DNA from: Allobosea sp. BK604
GTDB lineage: Bacteria; Pseudomonadota; Alphaproteobacteria; Rhizobiales; Beijerinckiaceae
Length of the DNA: 51,026 nt
Assembly (NCBI RefSeq): GCF_004341515.1
Contig: NZ_SLZF01000018.1
Coordinates: forward strand, 1-51,026
Direction: 5' to 3'
Shown: one piece after another, positions 16,719 through 24,408 of the stretch
Layout: each line of letters starts with the position of its first letter
Numbering within the stretch: the first letter of the stretch is position 1
Program-made: the position numbers and the translations under genes
Notes under the pieces: generated by a model
Seen by the model: the letters and a program-made list of their open reading frames with translations, nothing else
What the model was told of the DNA's origin: nothing
Database searches by the model: none

Positions 16719-17219
16719 ATGATTCCGAAATCGTTCCTGCTCGGGCTGGCGATGCTTGCGCTCGCCGCCCTGCCGGCGCGGGCGCAGGTGCCGGCGCCCG
16801 AACAATTCATCACCGAGGCTGCGATCTCCAACATGTTCGCCATCGAGGCGGGCACGATGGCGCTGCAGAAGAGCAATTCCCCGGAAATCAAGAAATTCGC
16901 GCATCAGGCCGTGAGCGACCGCACCACGCTCGGCACCGGCCTGCGCCAGATCGTGGCCAAGCGCACCGGCATCAGCGCGCCGGAGATGCCCGACGACAAG
17001 CGCCAGGCGATCCTGCGCCAGCTCGGCAATCTCCAGGGTCCGGAATTCGACCGCGCCTATGTGCAAGCCCAGCAAGCGGCCAACGAGGAGGCGGAAGCCC
17101 TGTTCGCGGCCTATGCCGAGCGCGGGTCCGACGCAGAGCTGAAGAGCTTCGCCAGCAAGAATCTCGCGACCTTGCAGGACTATGCAAGGCAGGCCAAGGC
17201 ATTGCCGGCCACCGACTAG
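16719..17219 (+). CDS. DUF4142 domain-containing exported protein
   Basis: This is a small secreted helical protein. The chosen start at 16719 gives a clean signal peptide (MIPKSFLLGLAMLALAALPARAQ, cut after ARA). An upstream in-frame ATG at 16698 would put seven polar residues before it. The mature part (about 143 residues) follows the DUF4142 pattern: EQFITEAAISNMFAIEAGTMALQK, IKKFAHQAVSDRTTLGTGL, then paired helices ending LATLQDYARQAKAL. The fold resembles ferritin-like four-helix bundles, but function is unknown. DUF4142 proteins are often found with stress or envelope genes. The stop codon TAG forms the first bases of a 36-bp palindrome that probably ends transcription. Confidence 0.85.
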   Translation: MIPKSFLLGLAMLALAALPARAQVPAPEQFITEAAISNMFAIEAGTMALQKSNSPEIKKFAHQAVSDRTTLGTGLRQIVAKRTGISAPEMPDDKRQAILRQLGNLQGPEFDRAYVQAQQAANEEAEALFAAYAERGSDAELKSFASKNLATLQDYARQAKALPATD

Positions 17220-17252
17220 ATCATAGGACCGGATATCCGGTCCTATGATCTA
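17217..17252. terminator. 36-bp perfect palindrome, probable terminator/repeat head
   Basis: TAGATCATAGGACCGGAT is followed at once by its exact reverse complement. The first three bases are the stop codon of the DUF4142 gene. Compared with the head at 7564, the change C to A in the left arm is matched by G to T in the right, which keeps the hairpin. A 58-bp copy of the same repeat family follows. Confidence 0.6.
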
Positions 17253-17310
17253 GCTTCTTGTTTTCGCATCGGCTTTACCGAAAACCGCAATCCACTTTTC
17301 GGGCCGATGC
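17253..17310. repeat. Single copy of the 62-bp intergenic repeat family
   Basis: CTTCTTGTTTTCGCATCGGC, then CGAAAACCGCAATCCAC and TTTTCGGGCCGATGCGC, matches the units at 7605-7727 with only a few changes (TTTACC for TTTTCC). It lies just beyond the stop of the convergent GNAT gene. Confidence 0.85.
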
Positions 17311-17324
17311 GCTCGCTCAATCTT

Positions 17325-17744
17325 TCAGAGCGGCCAGAGATACATCACGAACGTCTCCGCCTCGCGGCAATGGCGTTCATAGAGCCGGCGCGCCGGCAGG
17401 TTATGCGGCTCGGTACCGACCCAGGCCTCCTCGCAACCAAGCGCCTTGCCATGCACGAGCATGGCGTCCAGCATCCGCTTGGCGATGCCGCGCTGCTGCC
17501 AGGCCGGCGTCACCCCGACCTCGTCGATATACAGCTCCGTCGGCTTGTCGGGATGGCGATGGATGACGGCCGCGACCTGGCCGATGATCTCGCCGCCGGC
17601 GAGCGCGACGACCATCGGATGGCCGGGCTCGGCGAGATAGGCCTTGAGGCGCTCGGGATGGATCGGCTCGTCGAAGACATCCTCGGCGACGCGGCCGAAA
17701 AGGCCGGCATCGCCAGGGGTCACCAGCTTGATCTCGACGTCCAT
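17325..17744 (-). CDS. GNAT-family N-acetyltransferase
   Basis: The 139-residue single-domain acetyltransferase transfers acetyl from acetyl-CoA to an unidentified amine. Motif A, with the pyrophosphate-binding loop, is VTPAWQQRGIAKRMLDAM (Q-x-x-G-x-A), preceded by the strand ELYIDEVG. Motif B is GCEEAWVGTEPHNLPARRLYERHC. The N-terminal acidic helix (VFDEPIHPERLKAYL) and general layout recall AAC(3)-I-type aminoglycoside acetyltransferases, but the similarity as read is weak and resistance should not be assumed. The ATG at 17744 with GGGGAG upstream is preferred over an ATG at 17783. It is convergent with the DUF4142 gene and downstream of the DUF1801 gene. Confidence 0.88.
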   Translation of the reverse strand: MDVEIKLVTPGDAGLFGRVAEDVFDEPIHPERLKAYLAEPGHPMVVALAGGEIIGQVAAVIHRHPDKPTELYIDEVGVTPAWQQRGIAKRMLDAMLVHGKALGCEEAWVGTEPHNLPARRLYERHCREAETFVMYLWPL

Positions 17745-17805
17745 CCCCACTCCCCCTTCGGCCACGACCGAAAATTGGTTCACCGGCGCAGCCGCCGCCA
17801 GCCTC

Positions 17806-18198
17806 TTATCGCTTTTTCGCAGCCACCTTGCGCTTGCGCTCCGCCACGAGTTCGGCGGCGCGGAAGGAGGCGATACGCTCGATCAGTCCGGTCGGGACCG
17901 GTCTCGTCAGGGCAAAGCGGATCGTGCCCTTCTCGACCTCCCATTCCGCGAACTCGTCCTTGAAGGCGGCGACCAGTCCCTCGGTGACCGGATAAAGCGA
18001 ATAATGCTTCTTCCAGCCCGAAAAGTAGATCGCCGCGCCGCCCTCCAGCTTGTAGGCGGGGATCTGGTAGGAGATCACCTCGTCGGCGTCGGGCAGCGCC
18101 TTGCGGATGGCGCTCCGAATGGTTTCGAGGATCCCGCGCACGGCCTCGGGCTGGGCGGCGATATACTCGTCCACCGACTTGAAATCGGTCTTGGCCAT
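17806..18198 (-). CDS. DUF1801 (YdhG-like) domain protein
   Basis: The 130-residue protein starts MAKTDFKSVDEYIAAQPEAV at an ATG with AGAGGA upstream. It contains the family core IRKALPDADEVISYQIPAYKLEGGAAIYFSGWKKHYSLYP, a compact alpha-beta fold related to YjbR/CyaY-type proteins. The basic tail RKRKVAAKKR may touch nucleic acid. No enzymatic function is established for the family. The open frame extends far upstream, to 19206, only because of high-GC read-through; the region beyond 18198 overlaps the regulatory gene on the other strand. It is divergent from the LysR gene with 72 bases between them. Confidence 0.85.
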   Translation of the reverse strand: MAKTDFKSVDEYIAAQPEAVRGILETIRSAIRKALPDADEVISYQIPAYKLEGGAAIYFSGWKKHYSLYPVTEGLVAAFKDEFAEWEVEKGTIRFALTRPVPTGLIERIASFRAAELVAERKRKVAAKKR

Positions 18199-18270
18199 CA
18201 CGCGCGTCCTCTGGCTTGACAGTGCGGGGCTGCTCGCCTCCGTTTGCGGCAAAACAAAGCATAAGGGGAC

Positions 18271-19224
18271 ATGCCGGTCATGCTGACCTTGCGCCAGATC
18301 GAGGTGATCCGCGCCATCATGATCACCGGCACGATCGCCGGGGCGGCAAAGCTGCTCAATGTCTCGGCGCCCGGCATCAGCCGGCTGATGAAACATACCG
18401 AGCGCTCGCTGCGGCTGAAACTCTTCGAGCGCCGCCATGGCCGCTATGTGCCGACGCCGGAGGCCAACGACATCTTCGAGCAGATCAACGGCGTCTACAA
18501 GAAGGTCGACGACCTGCATTACACGCTGGCCCGGATCGAGCGCGGCGGCGATGTCGAGCTGCGCCTCGGCTCGGTGCCGAGCATCTGCCATGTCATGGTG
18601 CCACGCGCGATCGAGCGGCTCAGGCGCAAGCATCCCGACCTGCGCATCGACATCAACATCCTGAAGATCGAGGAGGCGCTCGACTATCTCCTGCTCGGCA
18701 AGGGCGAGATCGCCGCGATGAGCTACAAGCTCGACCATCCCGGCATCGACTTCATGCCACTGGCGATGGGCGAATTGCTCTGCATCGTGCCGCAGGCGCA
18801 TGAGCTCGCGAGCCGCCCCGTCATCTCGGCGAAGGAGATCGTGCGCCACGAGCTGATCGGCATCGACCCGAACGACCCTTACGGCCGGATCATGAGCGAG
18901 ATCTTCGGCCGGCAGGGCTTGGCCTATGACATGCGGATCAAGGCGCGCTTCGGCACCACCGTGTGCTCGCTGGTCAGGGCCGGGCTCGGCATCGCGGTGA
19001 TCGACCAGTTCACCGTGGCGCATGACTCGATGCAGGGCATCGTCGCGGTACCGATCGCGGAGCCGACGCAGTTCCAGACCTATGTCGCGATCAAGAACGA
19101 CAAGGCGCCCTCGCTCTATGCCGAGACCTTCGTGAAGCTGCTGCGCGAAGAGATGAATGCCGTGGTATCGCCCCGTCGGGAGACATCGCGGTTCGGCATC
19201 GCCCAAAAGATAACATCGGGTTAG
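18271..19224 (+). CDS. LysR-family regulator of the shikimate/quinate operon
   Basis: The 317-residue LysR-type regulator has its N-terminal helix-turn-helix at residues 4-63 (LTLRQIEVIRAIMITGTIAGAAKLLNVSAPGISRLMKHTE), then a linker helix and a periplasmic-binding-like effector domain from about 90 (VELRLGSVPSICHVMVPRAIERLRRK). A second Met at codon 4 (18280) could also be the start. It is in the same orientation as the aroE-type gene, 98 bases ahead, with a T-N11-A dyad between. LysR regulators usually control adjacent catabolic genes, so shikimate, quinate or dehydroshikimate is the likely inducer. That is inferred from context. Confidence 0.92.
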   Translation: MPVMLTLRQIEVIRAIMITGTIAGAAKLLNVSAPGISRLMKHTERSLRLKLFERRHGRYVPTPEANDIFEQINGVYKKVDDLHYTLARIERGGDVELRLGSVPSICHVMVPRAIERLRRKHPDLRIDINILKIEEALDYLLLGKGEIAAMSYKLDHPGIDFMPLAMGELLCIVPQAHELASRPVISAKEIVRHELIGIDPNDPYGRIMSEIFGRQGLAYDMRIKARFGTTVCSLVRAGLGIAVIDQFTVAHDSMQGIVAVPIAEPTQFQTYVAIKNDKAPSLYAETFVKLLREEMNAVVSPRRETSRFGIAQKITSG

Positions 19225-19225
19225 G

Positions 19226-19241
19226 TAATCACGATGGATTG
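19226..19241 (+). promoter_or_regulatory. Candidate LysR-type box (T-N11-A)
   Basis: TAATCACGATGGATTG holds AATC-N6-GATT within a T-N11-A pattern, 82 bases upstream of the shikimate dehydrogenase start and right after the LysR stop. A looser outer pair, GATAAC at 19209 and GGTTATC at 19241, flanks it. The placement suits activation of the downstream operon. The motif is short and could occur by chance. Confidence 0.35.
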
Positions 19242-19322
19242 GTTATCGCGTTATGAAGCCAAATCTGTCTAAGTGAGCTATGGCAACGCCCGCTTCACAG
19301 ACGGGTGAGCCGAGGGGAAGAA

Positions 19323-20207
19323 ATGGCGGCATTTGCCACAGCGAAGAAGGCGCAGCGCCTGCTGCTCGGCCTGATCGGATCGCCGGTCGGGCATTCGGCC
19401 TCGCCGGCCATGCATGAGGCGGCGGCGCGGGCGGCCGGGCTCGAGGCGCATTACCATCTCATCGAAGTCGCCGGCGCCGGGCGCACGGATCTCGCCGTGA
19501 TGCTGGAGGGCGTGTGCCGGCTCGGCTTTGCCGGCGTCAACATCACCTATCCCTACAAGGAGGCCGTGGTCCCGCTGCTCAACGCGCTCTCACCGGCGGC
19601 AGAGGCGATAGGCGCGGTGAATACGGTCGTGGTCGATGACGGCCAGCTCATCGGCCACAACACCGATGCGAGCGGCTTCGCCACCGCCTATCGCGCGCTG
19701 AAACGTCAGGACGGCGAGCGGCCGGTCGCGATCATCGGCGCGGGCGGCGTCGGCCGGGCGATCGCCTTCGCGCTGAGCTCTTGCGGGGTGACGCGGCTGC
19801 GGCTGTTCGATCTCGACCGCGAGCGCGCGACCGCGCTGGCGCGGCTGCTGGAGCGGCGCGTCGATATCGAGATCGCCGGCAGCGTCGCGGCCGCCGTCGA
19901 AGGCGCCGCCGGCATCGTCAACTGCACGCCGCTCGGCATGCTGCCCAACCGCGACATGCCGGTGCCGCCGACGCTGATCGACGCCTCGCAATGGGTGGCG
20001 GACGCGGTCTACTACCCGCTCTGGACGCCCCTGCTCCTCGCCGCGCAGAAGGCCGGCGCGACGGTGATGACCGGGCGGGAACTGGCCATCCACCAGGCGC
20101 TCGACGCGTTCCGGCTGTTCACCGGGATCGAGGCCTCCGAGCGGGCGATGAGCGAGACCTTCGACAGGATCATGGCGGAGCGGGCTGGGGCGGAACGCGC
20201 CGCATGA
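19323..20207 (+). CDS. Shikimate/quinate dehydrogenase, AroE family
   Basis: The enzyme oxidises shikimate (or quinate) at C3 with NAD(P), here probably in the catabolic direction giving 3-dehydroshikimate. The 294-residue protein has the substrate motif GSPVGHSAS (S25, S27), the catalytic lysine K79 in NITYPYKEAV, and D115 in HNTDASGF. The Rossmann loop is GAGGVGRAIAFAL, followed by NCTPLGM, the DAVYYPLWTPLL strand and HQALDAFRLFTG. The adenine-ribose loop after LRLFDLD has an Asp, which favours NAD over NADP. The start at 19323 is set by GAGGGG just upstream; an earlier GTG at 19305 would hide that site. Its place before a transporter and a dehydroshikimate dehydratase marks it as a catabolic paralogue, not the biosynthetic AroE. 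Confidence 0.9.
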   Translation: MAAFATAKKAQRLLLGLIGSPVGHSASPAMHEAAARAAGLEAHYHLIEVAGAGRTDLAVMLEGVCRLGFAGVNITYPYKEAVVPLLNALSPAAEAIGAVNTVVVDDGQLIGHNTDASGFATAYRALKRQDGERPVAIIGAGGVGRAIAFALSSCGVTRLRLFDLDRERATALARLLERRVDIEIAGSVAAAVEGAAGIVNCTPLGMLPNRDMPVPPTLIDASQWVADAVYYPLWTPLLLAAQKAGATVMTGRELAIHQALDAFRLFTGIEASERAMSETFDRIMAERAGAERAA

Positions 20208-20220
20208 GGAAGACCCCGGC

Positions 20221-20270
20221 TGGCGCATCGGTCCGAAACGTGGATTGCGGTTTTCGGGAAAAGGCCGATG
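20221..20270. repeat. Inverted copy of the 62-bp intergenic repeat
   Basis: GCATCGGTCCGAAACGTGGATTGCGGTTTTCGGGAAAAGGCCGATGCG is the reverse complement of the repeat seen at 7605-7727, with some divergence. It lies in the 121-base gap between the dehydrogenase and the ABC binding-protein gene, and could attenuate or process the transcript between them. Confidence 0.8.
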
Positions 20271-20328
20271 CGACTGATCCAAGAGCCGGGCGCGACAAGA
20301 AACAGAGATGAGTGGAGGAAGCAACACC

Positions 20329-21462
20329 ATGAAGATGCAATGGATTCTGGCCGCCGCGCTCGGCGCCCTCAGCCTGCCGGCGCTGGCGCAGGACAAGGTC
20401 AAGCTGGTCGACGTGGTCGAATTGTCGGGCGCGGGCGCCACCGCCGGCACCAACTGGAAGAACGGCATCGATCTCGCCGTCGCCGATATCAACGCCAAGG
20501 GCGGCATCCTCGGCAAGCAGATCGAGATCGTCCATTACGACACGCAGACCAATCCGGGGAACAGCCGCGCCGCCGTGCAGCGCGCCATCGACGAAGGCGC
20601 CTATGCGGTGCTCGGCCCGGTCTTCTCCGGCCCGATCGGCGCCTCCATGCAGATCGCCCAGCGCGCCGAGATCGCGCAGCTCGTCGGCGGCGAGGCCGCC
20701 AACCTGACCAAGCAGGGCAACCAGTACCTGTTCCGCACCTCGCTCAGCCAGACGGCGGCGATGCCGAAGATCGCCAAATACCTGAAGGATACCGTCAAGG
20801 CCGGCTCGGTCGCGGTGGTCTGGGTCAATAACGACTTTGGCAAGGGCGGCCGCGACGCCATCATCCCCGAGCTCGAGAAGTCCGGCATCAAGGTCGCCGT
20901 CGACATCCCGACCGAGCAGGGCCAGGCCGATTTCGCGGCCGACGCGATCAAGGTCAAGAATTCCAATGCCGACGCCGTCTTCGTCTACCTGAACGAGGAG
21001 GAGAGCGCCCGCTTCCTGCGCGCCGCCAAGCAGCAGGGCATCACCAAGCCGATGATCGGCGAGACCACGCTGCTCGGCGCCAAGGTGATCGAGCTCGCGG
21101 GCGATGCCGCCAACGGCGTCAAGGGCCATGTCGGCCTCTCGATCGACGCGCCGATCCCGGCCTTCCAGGAGTTCGGCAAGAAGTTCCAGGCGAAGTACAA
21201 CTACGCCTCCGACCATAACGGCCTGAAGGGCTACATGGCCGTCTACATGGTCAAGTGGGCGACCGAGAAGCAGAAGAAGTTCGACAAGAAGGGCGTCGCC
21301 GATACGCTGCGCGGCGCGACGATCAAGCCTTCGGACGAGCCGGGCATCCTGATGGAGACCACGATCGAGCCGAATGGCGATCTCGACCGCGAGAGCTTCC
21401 TGGCCGAGGTCAAGGACGGCAAGCAGGTGATCACGGCGACGCTGCCGAAGATCAAGCCGTAA
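20329..21462 (+). CDS. ABC transporter substrate-binding protein, LivK/HAAT type
   Basis: This is the periplasmic receptor of a LIV-type ABC importer. The 377-residue product starts MKMQWILAAALGALSLPALAQ (signal, cut after ALA), with GGAGG upstream of the ATG. The bilobed type I fold shows VKLVDVVELSGAGATAGTNWKNGIDLAVADINAKGG at the N-terminus, a common start in aromatic and cyclic-acid binders. It also has AVLGPVFSGPIGASMQIAQ and WVNNDFGKGGRDAIIPELEK at the second lobe. Such receptors bind amino acids, benzoate derivatives or other carboxylates. Because it sits between a shikimate dehydrogenase and a dehydroshikimate dehydratase, shikimate, quinate or dehydroshikimate is the inferred ligand. 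Confidence 0.9.
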   Translation: MKMQWILAAALGALSLPALAQDKVKLVDVVELSGAGATAGTNWKNGIDLAVADINAKGGILGKQIEIVHYDTQTNPGNSRAAVQRAIDEGAYAVLGPVFSGPIGASMQIAQRAEIAQLVGGEAANLTKQGNQYLFRTSLSQTAAMPKIAKYLKDTVKAGSVAVVWVNNDFGKGGRDAIIPELEKSGIKVAVDIPTEQGQADFAADAIKVKNSNADAVFVYLNEEESARFLRAAKQQGITKPMIGETTLLGAKVIELAGDAANGVKGHVGLSIDAPIPAFQEFGKKFQAKYNYASDHNGLKGYMAVYMVKWATEKQKKFDKKGVADTLRGATIKPSDEPGILMETTIEPNGDLDRESFLAEVKDGKQVITATLPKIKP

Positions 21463-21478
21463 GGCCCGAAGCGCTGGC

Positions 21479-21564
21479 GTCATTGCGAGCGCAGCGAAGC
21501 AATCCAGTAAGACCGGGTGCCCGGCGGCCCTGGATTGCTTCGTCGCTACGCTCCTCGCAATGAC
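21479..21564. repeat. 86-bp extragenic palindrome (GTCATTGCGAG...CTCGCAATGAC)
   Basis: GTCATTGCGAGCGCAGCGAA and AGCAATCCAG are mirrored by CTGGATTGCTTCG and CTCGCAATGAC, giving about 30-bp arms with a GC-rich loop. It lies between the binding-protein and first permease genes, where it may stabilise the upstream message so that binding protein is made in excess. One arm recurs at 50884-50913. Confidence 0.85.
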
Positions 21565-21651
21565 GGATTTGTCCTGTCCCGCCGCTGCCGGTGGCTGGAC
21601 CACCGCGTTTCGGAGAAACGTGGAAAATGCTCTAGCAGAGCGAGACAAGCC

Positions 21652-22530
21652 ATGGCCGAATTCATCGCCTATCTCATCGCCGGCATCGCCACGGGCGCGA
21701 TCTATGCGCTGGCCGCGATCGGCTTCACGCTGGTCTGGCAGACCTCGCAGACGATCAACTTCGCCCAGGGCGAGTTCGTCATGCTGCCGGCCGTGCTCGT
21801 CCTGCTGGCGATCAAGCTGTTCGGCGCGCCGATCTGGCTCGGCGCGCTGATCGGCATCGCCGCCTTCATCCTGATCTTCGGCGCCGGCTTCAAGCTCGCG
21901 GTGGTCGATCCGATGATCCGGCACGGCGTGCTGCCGCTCGCCATCGCCACCATGGCCCTCTCGATCATCATGAAGGAAGGCGCCAAGGACGCGTTCTCGG
22001 CCGAGGCGCAGAATTTCCCCTCCTTCGTGCCGACCGAGACGATCTCGGTGCTCGGCGCCTCGATCTCGCTGCAGCATGTCGCGATCATCATCGTCGCCTT
22101 CGCCGTGATCGGCCTGCTGCAATGGTTCGTCGGCAGCACCAGGCTCGGCCGGCAGATGCAGGCGACCGCGCAGAACCCGACGGTCGCCCGCATCCTCGGC
22201 ATCCCCGTCGAGCGCATGGTGCTGCTGACCTTCGTCATCAATGCCGCGCTCGCCGTCGTCGCCTCCGTGCTGATCTCGCCGATCTACCTGGCGAAATTCT
22301 CGAATGGCGAGGTGATCGGCCTGTTCGCCTTCATCGCCGCCATCGTCGGCGGCTTCAACCAGGTGCGCGGCGCGCTGGTCGGCGGGCTGCTGGTCGGCAT
22401 CGTCGACAGCCTTGCGGCGGCCTATATCTCCGCCTCCTATCGGCTCGCCGTGCCGCTTATCCTGCTCGTCGTCATCATCCTGCTCAAGCCGGAAGGCCTG
22501 ATGGGCCGCAAAGAGGAGCGCCGCGTATGA
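21652..22530 (+). CDS. Branched-chain-type ABC permease, LivH family
   Basis: This is an inner-membrane permease of a LIV-type importer, 292 residues with about eight hydrophobic helices. It begins MAEFIAYLIAGIATGAIYALAAIGFTLVWQTSQTINFAQGEFVML, the family's N-terminal signature. The cytoplasmic coupling loop is the stretch TRLGRQMQATAQNPTVARILGI, contacting the ATPases. GEVIGLFAFIAAIVGGFNQVRGALVGGLLVGIVDSL is the conserved late segment. The open frame extends upstream to 21517 through the palindromic repeat, which is not coding. The stop overlaps the next start as ATGA. Confidence 0.93.
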   Translation: MAEFIAYLIAGIATGAIYALAAIGFTLVWQTSQTINFAQGEFVMLPAVLVLLAIKLFGAPIWLGALIGIAAFILIFGAGFKLAVVDPMIRHGVLPLAIATMALSIIMKEGAKDAFSAEAQNFPSFVPTETISVLGASISLQHVAIIIVAFAVIGLLQWFVGSTRLGRQMQATAQNPTVARILGIPVERMVLLTFVINAALAVVASVLISPIYLAKFSNGEVIGLFAFIAAIVGGFNQVRGALVGGLLVGIVDSLAAAYISASYRLAVPLILLVVIILLKPEGLMGRKEERRV

Positions 22531-23558
22531 CCGCGCCCGCAACCCACGGCTCCGCCACGCCACGCCAGAGCCGCATCGCCGCCCTGCCTGCTTCGGTCGA
22601 CGGCATCCTGGTCACGCTCGTCCTCGGCGCCGTCATCCTCTGGTTCGCGCCGGTCGGCATGGGCCGCTACGGCACCTATGTGCTCTCGCTCTGGCTGGTG
22701 ATGAGCATCGCCGTGATGGGGCTGAACCTGACGCTCGGCTATGCCGGCCTGAAATCGCTGGCGCAGGCCGCCTTCATGGGGCTCGGCGCCTATGCGACGG
22801 CGCTGCTGACCGGCAAGCTCGGCATGAACTGGTACGCCGCCTTCGCGATTTCGGGGCTGATCACCTTCGCGGTCGGCCTGCTGCTCGGCTTCCCGGCGCT
22901 GCGCGTGCAGGCGCATTACCTTGCCTTCGTCACGCTCGCCTTCTCGACGCTGATCTGGCTGATCCTGCGCAACGAGCAATGGCTGACCGGCGGCGTCTTC
23001 GGCCTCTCCAACATCCCGCGCCCGAGCGTCTTCGGCCTGAAGCTCGACGGCGCGCTCGCCTTCCATCGCTTCGTCGTGGTGGTGACCTTCATCCTCGCCA
23101 TCGCGCTGTGGTGGATGATCCGCTCGCCCTGGGGCCGCGCCTTCATGGCCCTGCGCGAGAACCCGGTGCGGGCGGCGAGCCTCGGCGTCGACACGCGCAT
23201 GTACACCTTGCTCGCCTTCGCCATCGGCTCGGCCTATGCCGGCTTCGCCGGGGCGCTCTATGCGCCGCTGGTCGAGTTCATCGACCCCTCGCCCTTCTCG
23301 CTGTCGCAGAGCTTCTTCCTGCTGCTTATGGTGGTCGCCGGCGGCTCGGGCTACCTGCTCGGCCCGTTCATCGGCGCCCTGCTCGGGGTGGTGCTGCCGG
23401 AATGGCTGCGCGTCGTCGGCTCGCTCTACCTGATCGTCTTCGCCACCATCGTCATGCTGCTGCTGATCGCCTGCCCGCAGGGCGTCAGCGGGCTGCTCGA
23501 GCGCGGCTGGGCGAAACTCACCGGCAAGAACAATCTCGCCAAGACCGGGGCGCGCTGA
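22527..23558 (+). CDS. Branched-chain-type ABC permease, LivM family
   Basis: This is the second permease of the importer, 343 residues. The ATG overlaps the livH-like stop by four bases. After a 25-residue polar start come about ten helices. Hallmarks are LTLGYAGLKSLAQAAFMGLGAYATALL, FPALRVQAHYLAFVTLAFSTLIWL, the EAA-like loop SPWGRAFMALRENPVRAASLGVD, and VVAGGSGYLLGPFIGALLGVVLPEWLR. It pairs with the preceding permease to form the membrane channel. A frame reading through from 22122 is an artefact of the lack of stops in high-GC DNA. Confidence 0.93.
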   Translation: MTAPATHGSATPRQSRIAALPASVDGILVTLVLGAVILWFAPVGMGRYGTYVLSLWLVMSIAVMGLNLTLGYAGLKSLAQAAFMGLGAYATALLTGKLGMNWYAAFAISGLITFAVGLLLGFPALRVQAHYLAFVTLAFSTLIWLILRNEQWLTGGVFGLSNIPRPSVFGLKLDGALAFHRFVVVVTFILAIALWWMIRSPWGRAFMALRENPVRAASLGVDTRMYTLLAFAIGSAYAGFAGALYAPLVEFIDPSPFSLSQSFFLLLMVVAGGSGYLLGPFIGALLGVVLPEWLRVVGSLYLIVFATIVMLLLIACPQGVSGLLERGWAKLTGKNNLAKTGAR

Positions 23559-24301
23559 TGGGACAGGTCCTCGAAGTCTCCAACATCCACAAGGCCTTCG
23601 GCGGCATCAAGGCGGTGAACGGCGTCTCCTTCGGCGTCAACGAAGGCGAGATCCTCGGCATCATCGGCCCGAATGGCTGCGGCAAGTCGACCCTGTTCAA
23701 CTGCATCCTCGGCCAGCTCGAGCCGAGCGAGGGCTCGGTGAAGCTGGACGGCAAGGAGGTCACGGGCATGCGCCCCTCCGAGCTCAACCGGCTCGGCGTC
23801 AGCCGCACCTTCCAGTTGCTGCAGGTCTTCCCCGAGCTGTCGGTGCGCGAGAACCTGATCCTCGCCGGGCAGGAACATGAGGGCACGATGCTCTCGCGCT
23901 TCTTCGGGCGGCGCGATGCCGGGCTCTCCGAAAAGGCCGACAAGATGATCGGCTTCTTCAAGCTCGGCCATCTCGTCGACGCCAAGGCCGGCGGGCTTTC
24001 CTATGGCCAGCAGAAGTTGCTCGACGCCGCGATGGCCTTCATGGCCGGCCCGCGCCTCGTGCTGCTCGACGAGCCGGCCGGCGGCGTCAATCTCACCATG
24101 CTCGGCGACCTGAAGGAGCGGCTGCGCGCCATCAATGCCGAGCAGGGCGCGACCTTCGTGGTGATCGAGCACAACATGGATTTCGTCATGTCGCTATGCA
24201 CCCGCGTGCTGGTGCTGGCGGAAGGCAAGGTTCTTGCTGAGGGGAGTCCGGCGGAGGTCAGGGCGAACCCGCAGGTGATCGAGGCCTATCTGGGACACTG
24301 A
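23558..24301 (+). CDS. ABC transporter ATP-binding protein, LivG family
   Basis: This is one of two ATPases powering the importer, 247 residues, starting MGQVLEVSNIHKAFGGIKAV with its ATG overlapping the permease stop (TGATG). Walker A is GPNGCGKSTLF. The signature is LSYGQQKLLDAAMAF. Walker B is LVLLDEPAGGVN and the switch His is in VIEHNMDFV. The insertion LILAGQEHEGTMLSRFFGRRDAGLSEKADKM is typical of the LivG subtype. All catalytic motifs are intact. Confidence 0.93.
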   Translation: MGQVLEVSNIHKAFGGIKAVNGVSFGVNEGEILGIIGPNGCGKSTLFNCILGQLEPSEGSVKLDGKEVTGMRPSELNRLGVSRTFQLLQVFPELSVRENLILAGQEHEGTMLSRFFGRRDAGLSEKADKMIGFFKLGHLVDAKAGGLSYGQQKLLDAAMAFMAGPRLVLLDEPAGGVNLTMLGDLKERLRAINAEQGATFVVIEHNMDFVMSLCTRVLVLAEGKVLAEGSPAEVRANPQVIEAYLGH

Positions 24302-24310
24302 AACGGCCAC

Positions 24311-24384
24311 GTCATTCTCGGGCGAAGCGAACGCAGACCCGAGAATCTCCTGCAGGAGAGGCTCGGGACAAGCCCGGGCATGAC
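24311..24384. repeat. Extragenic palindrome between livG- and livF-type genes
   Basis: GTCATTCTCGGGCGAAGCG, CCCGAGAATCTC, GAGAGGCTCGGGACAAGCCCGGGCATGAC: nested inverted repeats with GTCAT...ATGAC at the ends. It is a relative of the element at 34143-34231. It interrupts an otherwise tightly packed operon. Confidence 0.75.
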
Positions 24385-24408
24385 GCGCAAGACGACGGGA
24401 GAAACGTG

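Noticed and set aside
17325..17744. GNAT gene as an aminoglycoside resistance determinant
   Set aside because: Only general layout resembles AAC(3)-I; the specific substrate-binding residues could not be matched by eye, so only a GNAT call is given.
20170..22563. 797-codon minus-strand frame across the binding-protein and permease genes
   Set aside because: It runs antisense through two clearly conserved transporter genes and an extragenic palindrome.
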